Assembly (NCBI RefSeq): GCF_004331465.1 | Contig: NZ_SJKB01000006.1 | Location: 1 to 64,000, forward strand | DNA length: 64,000 bases | Direction: 5' to 3' | Source: Kribbella pittospori | GTDB taxonomy: Bacteria > Actinomycetota > Actinomycetes > Propionibacteriales > Kribbellaceae | Shown: one piece after another, positions 58,741 to 64,000 of the stretch | Layout of the letters: each line of letters starts with the position of its first letter | Position numbering within the stretch: the stretch's first letter is position 1 | Notes under the pieces: model-generated | The model's input: only the letters and a program-made list of their open reading frames with translations | What the model was told of the DNA's origin: nothing | The model's database searches: none | Made by a program: the position numbers and the translations under genes

Positions 58741-59724
58741 GTGCGCCTGCCCCGAATCACCGCCCTGCTCGCCGTCGCCGCGCTGGGCCTGACCGCCTGT
58801 GGCTCGTCCGCGGACTCCGAGGACTCCCCGGACGCGGCCGGAGCGTCGTCCGCCGGGTTCCCGCGCACGGTCGAGCACGCGATGGGCAAGACCGAGATCC
58901 CGGCCGAGCCGAAGCGGGTGGTGGCGCTGGACGCGAGCTTCGTCGACGCGACGCTGATCCTGGACACGCCGGTGGTCGGGTACACCGACTACCGCAGCAT
59001 CAACGGGAAGCTGCCGGACTACCTCGGCGACGACCGCAACACCCTGGGCGGCGAGGCGGAGGCGGTCGGCACGCTGGCCGAGCCGAACCTGGAGAAGATC
59101 GCGGCGCTGAACCCGGATCTGATCATCACCGCGAAGGTCCGGCACGAGAAGCTGTACGACCAGTTGTCCGCGATCGCGCCGACGGTCATGTCCGAGACCA
59201 CCGGGCCGACCTGGAAGGACAACATCCGGCTCGAGGCGAAGGCGCTCGGCGCTGAAGACCTGGCCGATAAGGAGATCTCGTCGTACGAGAAGGCGGCCAA
59301 GGCCGTCGGGGACGCGATCAACGCGAAGGCGAAGAACCCGACGATCTCGGTGGTCCGGTTCGTCGACGGGCCGACCCGCCTGTACCAGAACGCCAGCTTC
59401 TCCGGCATTGTGCTCAAGGACGCCGGCCTGAAGCGACCGGCGCCGCAGGACGTGAACGACTTCGCGCTGGAGATCAGCCCGGAGCGGATCAAGGACGCCG
59501 ACGGCGACGCCATCTTCGTCACCGTGTACGCCGACGAGAAAGGGCTGAGCGCCAAGACCGCCGGGCAGTTCAAGGCCAACCCGCTGTGGACGCCGCTGGC
59601 GCCGAAGGTGCACGAGGTGCCTGACCTGACGTGGATGACCGCGGTCGGTCTGCAGGGCGCGTGGTCGATCCTGACCGACCTGGCCAAGACGTTCGACGTG
59701 CCCGCTCCGGTCAAGGCCGACTGA
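58741..59724 (+). CDS. Iron-siderophore substrate-binding lipoprotein
   Basis: A 327-residue FecB/FepB-like binding protein. Lipobox LTACGSS (Cys near residue 20), then HAMGKTEIPAEPKRVVALDASFVDATLILDTPVVGY (split) and NLEKIAALNPDLIITAKVRHEKLYDQLSAIAPTV (split). Captures ferric siderophore outside the membrane. GTG 58741 has GGAGA upstream. Divergent from the permease operon, sharing iron boxes. Confidence 0.93.
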   Translation: MRLPRITALLAVAALGLTACGSSADSEDSPDAAGASSAGFPRTVEHAMGKTEIPAEPKRVVALDASFVDATLILDTPVVGYTDYRSINGKLPDYLGDDRNTLGGEAEAVGTLAEPNLEKIAALNPDLIITAKVRHEKLYDQLSAIAPTVMSETTGPTWKDNIRLEAKALGAEDLADKEISSYEKAAKAVGDAINAKAKNPTISVVRFVDGPTRLYQNASFSGIVLKDAGLKRPAPQDVNDFALEISPERIKDADGDAIFVTVYADEKGLSAKTAGQFKANPLWTPLAPKVHEVPDLTWMTAVGLQGAWSILTDLAKTFDVPAPVKAD

Positions 59725-59786
59725 ACACACCTCGCGAGACGTCCGCGGCGATCGACGCGGGTAGCCCGATAGATAGGGTCGGCGGT

Positions 59787-60431
59787 ATGACGGCTCTGAC
59801 CCGGTGGCATGTCGGTCCGTGGACCACGCGGGGTACTCGTCCCGGCTCGCCGTTCGAGCCGGGGCTGAAGCGGACGCCCGACGAGTTGAACTTCGACATC
59901 GTCGGGCTGTCGCGCATTCTCGGCCGGCGGCAGACGCTGCCCGAGGAGATGCTGGTACGCCGCTGCCAGGCCGCGCTGCGCCCGACCGATCCGCGCCCGT
60001 GCGGCATCCAGACCCTGACCGATCCGGACCTCGCCCGCGACCTCGCCGAGACCGCCGAACGCGCCTTCACCTGGATCGCCGCCCAAGCCCCCGCCGGCTA
60101 CGAATTCGCCCTGACCGACGCCGTCGAACTCCGGCCGTTGCTGGACCTCGACGCTCCCGTGGTCGCCATCGAGGCCGTGATCACACTGGCCGCCGCACCT
60201 CTCCCGGCTGCCCGCCTAGCCACCTCCCACGTACGCCGCTCAGCCTCAGGCGACTGGTACGCCGGAGACGCAGTCTGCAACTGGTCAGGCCCCCACGCCA
60301 CCGAAGCCGAAGCAATCGCCGCAGTAGAAGCCGCCCGTGAAGACCTGCGCACGCAGCTACAAGCCGCCGGCCGCGAAGACCTAGCCGCAACCGCACCCCG
60401 ATGGGCACCGATCCCCGTCGAACCCGGCTAA
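59787..60431 (+). CDS. Hypothetical soluble protein
   Basis: A 214-residue protein not recognised. It starts MTALTRWHVGPWTTRGTRPG, contains a regular helical middle (DLARDLAETAERAFTWIAAQAP) and an alternating strand region (DAPVVAIEAVITLAAAPLP), and ends in a helical, acidic segment (EAIAAVEAAREDLRTQL). No signal peptide or membrane helix. ATG 59787 is used; upstream in-frame codons run into the binding protein gene. It ends 13 nt from the convergent hydrolase gene. Confidence 0.65.
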   Translation: MTALTRWHVGPWTTRGTRPGSPFEPGLKRTPDELNFDIVGLSRILGRRQTLPEEMLVRRCQAALRPTDPRPCGIQTLTDPDLARDLAETAERAFTWIAAQAPAGYEFALTDAVELRPLLDLDAPVVAIEAVITLAAAPLPAARLATSHVRRSASGDWYAGDAVCNWSGPHATEAEAIAAVEAAREDLRTQLQAAGREDLAATAPRWAPIPVEPG

Positions 60432-60444
60432 TGCACCCCGGCAG

Positions 60445-61359
60445 CTAGGCCGAGCGGACTACGGGTGGTGGGGTGGCGGGGGCGAGTAGGTGTTGGCGGA
60501 GGAAGGTTAGTTCGGCTTGGACTGCTTCCTCCTGGGCCTCGGTGAAGGGGGCGTAGTGGTTGCCGGGGAGGCGGACGAGCTCGGCCTTGGGGGACTTCGA
60601 GGCCGCGGTGATGGCTGGGGCGGCTAGAGCGGAGCGGTCGTCGTTGCAGACTGCGTAGAGCAGTGGGCAGCGGATGTCGGCGGCGTACTTTGCTGGGCGG
60701 TAGAACGCGGCGCCGGGAATTGAGCGCGCGGCCAGGGTCTGCTGCCAGGCCGGGTACTTGTTGCCGGGGTTGAGGACAGCATCGCCAAGCTGCGCGTCAG
60801 GGGTGTTGAGCAGCGCGACTGTCCCGCGCGGTCCAGACAGCGCCACCAGCTTCGGAGGTCGCCCGACCAGCGCGCCGAGACTGTCCAGGAGGGTCCGACC
60901 GGCCAGCCGGAGCGCGCCGAGCGGGCTCTGGTAGCGAGACGCCTTGCGAGTCACGACCGGCCCGTCGACGTTCGGGGACTGAGCAATAGCGGCGGCAATC
61001 CGATCGTCTTCCGCGGCGAGCTGTACGACGTACCCGGCGCACAACGAGAACGACCACAGCGCCACCCGCTCCACCCCAGGAAGCGTCGCGGCGAAGCCGA
61101 TCGCCGCCCGCCAATCCGCCAGCTGCCCGGCGATCGGCGCGACCTGCCGCGGCTCACCACCGCTCTCCCCGAAGTTGCGATAGTCGAACGCCAGCACACT
61201 GAACCCGCCCGCCGCGAACCGCTCGGCGAACCGGTCCGTGCCCGGCTCCTTGGTGACGCCGAACCCACCGGTCATCACCACGCAGCCGCCGTTCGACCCC
61301 GGATAGTGCCAGCCCGCGCACTCCACACCCGCACTGCTGAACCACACCTTCTCGCGCAT
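60445..61359 (-). CDS. Alpha/beta hydrolase (dienelactone hydrolase/acyl esterase-like)
   Basis: A 304-residue soluble hydrolase: VVMTGGFGVTKEPGTDRFAERFAAGGFSVLAFDYRNFGESGG (split), nucleophile elbow LWSFSLCAGYV with Ser about residue 106 (S-F-S-L-C, a variant of GxSxG), Asp in YAVCNDDRS and His in LPGNHYAPF. Substrate unknown. Start ATG 61359 (TTG 61365 possible). A perfect palindrome 11 nt upstream and the TetR gene just before suggest direct TetR control. Confidence 0.82.
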   Translation of the reverse strand: MREKVWFSSAGVECAGWHYPGSNGGCVVMTGGFGVTKEPGTDRFAERFAAGGFSVLAFDYRNFGESGGEPRQVAPIAGQLADWRAAIGFAATLPGVERVALWSFSLCAGYVVQLAAEDDRIAAAIAQSPNVDGPVVTRKASRYQSPLGALRLAGRTLLDSLGALVGRPPKLVALSGPRGTVALLNTPDAQLGDAVLNPGNKYPAWQQTLAARSIPGAAFYRPAKYAADIRCPLLYAVCNDDRSALAAPAITAASKSPKAELVRLPGNHYAPFTEAQEEAVQAELTFLRQHLLAPATPPPVVRSA

Positions 61360-61369
61360 ACCCAAAAGT

Positions 61370-61383
61370 GAACCACGTGGTTC
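61370..61383. promoter_or_regulatory. Candidate TetR operator
   Basis: GAACCACGTGGTTC is a perfect 14-bp palindrome between the TetR stop (61428) and the hydrolase start (61359). It is the natural site for repression of the hydrolase by the neighbouring TetR protein. Confidence 0.6.
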
Positions 61384-61427
61384 GCAAACTGTCCATGGCT
61401 CTACCGAGAACCGGCAGGACGCAGGAA

Positions 61428-62027
61428 TCAGGCGGACTCTTCGCGCTCGAGCGCCCGGACCAGCGCGGCGAACCCGGCCTCGATCCCGGCCCCGTCACCA
61501 CTCGTACGCCACTCGATCAGGAACCCGCGCAGCGTCGCCAGGATCAACTCCGCGACCTCGCCCTTCCGCTGCTCGGACCACGCCGCCGGGCAGATCGACA
61601 GCAGCGCCGGCAGGTACTGCTTCGACGCCTCCCGGGCCAGATCGGCGTACCGCGCCGGGTCGTACATCGCCAGCCCGATCGCCTGGTCCAGCACCCAAGA
61701 CTCCGGACCGACCAGGATCGGCCACATCGACCGGACCCGATCAGCCAGCGATCGATCAGCGCCCTCGGTGGCGGCCGCGAGACTCCGACTGATCCGCCGC
61801 TCGCGCAACTGCAGGACGGACTCCGTCAGCAGTTCCTCCGGGCCGGCGAAGTGATACAGCAGCACCTTGTGCGTCGTACCGGCCGCCCGCGCGGCCCGCC
61901 GGAGCGAGAAGTCCACCAACCCGTTCTGGCCAAGGTCGTCGGCGACGCGATCGAGCAGTTCCCGCCGTCGCGCCTCCCCGCGCGGCGACTTCGCCGATCG
62001 CCGGTAGCCCGGCCGTTCCTCAGTCAC
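61428..62027 (-). CDS. TetR family transcriptional regulator
   Basis: A 199-residue regulator. HTH about residues 22-65 (RRELLDRVADDLGQNGLVDFSLRRAARAAGTTHKVLLYHFAGPEELL, split); the rest is the helical ligand/dimer domain. GTG 62027 gives VTEERPGYRRSAKSPRG; the longer open frame overlaps the LigB-like gene. Same strand as the hydrolase gene, 68 nt before it. Confidence 0.86.
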   Translation of the reverse strand: MTEERPGYRRSAKSPRGEARRRELLDRVADDLGQNGLVDFSLRRAARAAGTTHKVLLYHFAGPEELLTESVLQLRERRISRSLAAATEGADRSLADRVRSMWPILVGPESWVLDQAIGLAMYDPARYADLAREASKQYLPALLSICPAAWSEQRKGEVAELILATLRGFLIEWRTSGDGAGIEAGFAALVRALEREESA

Positions 62028-62041
62028 CCGGACAGTGTCAC

Positions 62042-62728
62042 TTACGTGAAGCTGGCAACGAAGTACCCGACGCCATAAGGGGCGGCGTCGTACGTCAGGT
62101 TGCCACTCAGCGAGGTCCCGGCGAGTGCGCCCGCGAGAACCTGCCACGGAGCACGACCTGCCGCTTGAAGGACGGCCGCCAGGTCCGGGTCGAGGGCGGC
62201 GAGAACGTCCAGATCCACGCTCCGCAAGGCATCCGCGACCGTCGCGTCGAAGATCTCTGCCCGAGGGTGCAGATGAACAGGAGCATGATCGCTCCGGCGG
62301 GCCGAGCCGTCGCCCATCACCAGCAACCCGATCCGGTCGTTGCCCTCGGCAATCTCCCGGCCGAGGGCCAGGCACACCTCCGGCGAGTCGTCGGCCACCG
62401 AGACCGAGGTACGCCGTACGCCGGCTGCCTTGCTCTGGCCGACCAGCCAAACCCCTACCAGCAACGACAACGGCAACACCGGTTCACCGTCTGCGACCCG
62501 CACCTGCGGAGCGCCGTACGCCGCGAAGCTGCCGCCCGCGGACGCGTCGTACCGGCGGCCGGTGACCGAGCCGGATCCGACGATCACCAGGCTGTCGGCA
62601 TCTGCGAGTACGTCGATGGCCGACAGGCAGGCCGCCCGCAGCGGATCGAGCTCGGGCGCGGCGCCGAACGCGAGCTCGGGCACGATCACCGGCGGATGCG
62701 GGCAGACCGCGGCAGCGACGATCGGCAC
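62042..62728 (-). CDS. LigB-like class III extradiol dioxygenase family protein
   Basis: A 228-residue protein starting MPIVAAAVCPHPPVIVPEL, with CPHPP at the position of the first metal His in LigB/MEMO-like folds. Later SDHAPVHLHPRAEIFDATVADAL carries further His. Several actinobacterial members near folate/pyrimidine genes have no known reaction, so dioxygenase activity should not be assumed. GTG start overlaps the reductase stop by one base (TAGTG). Confidence 0.75.
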   Translation of the reverse strand: MPIVAAAVCPHPPVIVPELAFGAAPELDPLRAACLSAIDVLADADSLVIVGSGSVTGRRYDASAGGSFAAYGAPQVRVADGEPVLPLSLLVGVWLVGQSKAAGVRRTSVSVADDSPEVCLALGREIAEGNDRIGLLVMGDGSARRSDHAPVHLHPRAEIFDATVADALRSVDLDVLAALDPDLAAVLQAAGRAPWQVLAGALAGTSLSGNLTYDAAPYGVGYFVASFT

Positions 62729-63471
62729 TAGCCGAGCCCCCGGCCGTGGCGTAGGAACAGGAACCCCTCGTCGGTCGCGAGAACCTGCAGCAACGGCAGC
62801 GATCGCGCTTCGGTGGCCGCCAGCCCGTCGGTGATCCGGCGTGCACCCGGACCAGCGAGCAGCGGCGACACGGTCAGGCAGAGCTCGTCGACCAGATCGG
62901 CACCGGTGAGAGCGCCGAGAAGATGCGGACCGCCCTCACACAACATCTGCGGCAGCCCACGCTCGACCAACCCGGCCGTCGCCTCCTTCAGATCCACCGT
63001 CTCGTCGCCGCAGATCATCACGTCCGCCACCTTGGCGAGCGCCTCGCGCCGCTGGTCCCGCGAGGACGCACACGTGATGACGATCGGCCGCACGGGAGCC
63101 TCGGTGAACACCGCGCTGGTGGGATCCAGGTCGAGGCGTGCGGAGACCACTGCGAGCGTCGGGTTCTCGGGCCAGCCCTGCTCGTTTCGCCAGCCACGAC
63201 GCTTCGCGCCGAGCCGGAGACCGCCGTACCCCTCGGCGCGGAGTGTGCCCGCGCCGACCAGGACGACGTCGGCGAGCATCCGCAGCCGGCCGAGCATGCT
63301 CTGGTCGTCCTTGCTGGACAGGCCGCCGGACAGCCCCTCCAACGTCACGGCGCCGTCGAGGCTGGTGACGAAGTTCGCCCGTAGCCGTGGGACCGACCGA
63401 TCGGGCAGCGTGTAAGCGGCGATCAGTTCGTCCTCGGTCAGCTCGGCCCCGACAGCACAGTTCCGGATCAC
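62728..63471 (-). CDS. RibD C-terminal/dihydrofolate reductase-fold pyrimidine reductase-like protein
   Basis: A 247-residue NADPH-binding reductase fold: LRANFVTSLDGAVTLEGLSGGLSSKDDQSMLGRLRMLADVVLVGAGTLRAEGYGG (split), and PQMLCEGGPHLLGALTGADLVDELCLTVSPLLAGPG (split). It lacks the deaminase half of RibD. Position directly after a folP-like gene with GTGA overlap suggests a pterin or related substrate; this is inference. Confidence 0.83.
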   Translation of the reverse strand: MIRNCAVGAELTEDELIAAYTLPDRSVPRLRANFVTSLDGAVTLEGLSGGLSSKDDQSMLGRLRMLADVVLVGAGTLRAEGYGGLRLGAKRRGWRNEQGWPENPTLAVVSARLDLDPTSAVFTEAPVRPIVITCASSRDQRREALAKVADVMICGDETVDLKEATAGLVERGLPQMLCEGGPHLLGALTGADLVDELCLTVSPLLAGPGARRITDGLAATEARSLPLLQVLATDEGFLFLRHGRGLG

Positions 63472-64000
63472 ACCAAGCTCCTTCGGGTGTATGCGGGCGT
63501 CGCCGTCTTGCGCAGTACGGCGATCAGGTCGAGGGCCTGCCGGGTCCCGGCGATGTCGTGGACCCGGAACACCCGGGCGCCGAGCCAGGCCGCGATGCTG
63601 ACGGCCGCCAGCGTCGCCGGACCGCGCCGGCCGGACGGCAGGTCGAGGGTCTCGCCGAGGAAGTCCTTGTTCGACATCGCCACCAGCACCGGCCAGCCGG
63701 TCGCGGCCAACTCGTCGATCCGGCGGGTCACCTCGAGCGAGTGCAGCGTGTTCTTGCCGAAGTCGTGAGTCGGATCGATGACGATCCCGTCCGGCCGGAC
63801 CCCGGCGGCGATGGCCCGCTCGGCCAGTGCGGTGGTCGTCCGGATCACGTCCGCCACCACGTCGTCGTACGCCATCCGGTGTGGGTCAGTCCGGGGCTTC
63901 AGCCCGCCGACGTGACTGCAGATCAGCCCGGCGCCGGACTCTGCGGCCGCCGCCGCGATGTCGGGATCGTGGCCGGACCAGGTGTCGTTGATCAGGTTCG
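63468..64000 (-). CDS. Dihydropteroate synthase family protein, FolP2-like (partial, 5' end beyond the window)
   Basis: About 177 C-terminal codons are present; the frame is open to the window edge. NLINDTWSG, PDGIVIDPTHDFGKNTLHSLEVT and LVAMSNKDFLGETLDL are DHPS-barrel segments. The usual SRKSFLG/SRKRFLG loop reads SNKDFLG, as in mycobacterial FolP2, which is reported to lack normal DHPS activity. The family assignment is firm; catalytic function is doubtful. Confidence 0.85.
   Translation of the reverse strand, partial: NLINDTWSGHDPDIAAAAAESGAGLICSHVGGLKPRTDPHRMAYDDVVADVIRTTTALAERAIAAGVRPDGIVIDPTHDFGKNTLHSLEVTRRIDELAATGWPVLVAMSNKDFLGETLDLPSGRRGPATLAAVSIAAWLGARVFRVHDIAGTRQALDLIAVLRKTATPAYTRRSLV

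Overview
The window is very GC-rich, densely packed actinobacterial chromosome. GTG starts are frequent, stop/start overlaps of ATGA, GTGA or TGATG type are common, and no rRNA, tRNA, CRISPR array, insertion sequence or phage gene is visible. The gene set (ergothioneine egtABCD, RibM-type riboflavin transporter, F420/PPOX-type oxidoreductase, ECF sigma factor paired with a DGPF protein, DtxR/IdeR-like iron boxes, FolP2-like protein) fits a soil actinomycete of the Nocardioidaceae/Kribbella type. That placement is inference from gene content, not a database result.

Layout. 0-9 kb: MacB/LolD-type ABC exporter, SseB-like protein, small membrane protein, P-loop kinase, methyltransferase, truncated globin, ECF sigma factor with its DGPF partner, aldose epimerase. 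9-10.5 kb: hisE-hisG and a PH-domain membrane protein. 10.5-17 kb: accessory block (VOC, metallo-beta-lactamase, P1 peptidase, DUF1772, SDR/MarR pair, WYL regulator with a two-repeat protein, truncated Nudix). 17-21.5 kb: FMN riboswitch and ribD-ribE-ribM-ribBA-ribH. 21.5-26.4 kb: membrane Ser/Thr kinase with a 77-bp tandem array over its 5' end, a secreted vWA protein and a divergent HTH regulator with palindromic operators. 26.5-32.5 kb: amino-acid ABC importer, polysaccharide deacetylase, HAD phosphatase, MFS transporter, rpe. 32.5-35.3 kb: cobK-cobM-cobL. 35.3-43.7 kb: PPOX protein, Ig-like secreted protein, ABC-2 exporter with MarR-type regulator, secreted tripeptidyl-peptidase-like protease, XRE regulator with NBR1-like Ig domain facing a secreted Cys/His hydrolase, alpha/beta hydrolase. 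43.7-48 kb: LacI regulator and CUT1 sugar importer. 48-52.3 kb: egtA-B-C-D. 52.5-55.1 kb: secreted DUF4091 glycosidase-like gene broken by one frameshift. 55.1-59.7 kb: iron-siderophore uptake. 59.8-64 kb: hypothetical protein, TetR/hydrolase pair, LigB-like protein, RibD-C reductase, and folP running off the window.

The least expected signals are structural. Two unrelated convergent gene pairs carry a near-identical arrangement at their shared 3' end: three tandem copies of a 26- or 27-bp unit that contains both genes' stop codons. In both cases this turns an inferred ancestral 13-15 nt overlap into a 39 nt gap. The kinase gene has a 77-bp tandem array made of copies of its own 5' end. The start region of cobM has three mutually complementary segments able to form alternative hairpins over the ribosome-binding region. 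The vWA/HTH intergenic region is packed with TTTGC/GCAAA half-sites. None of these has been tested computationally or experimentally here.
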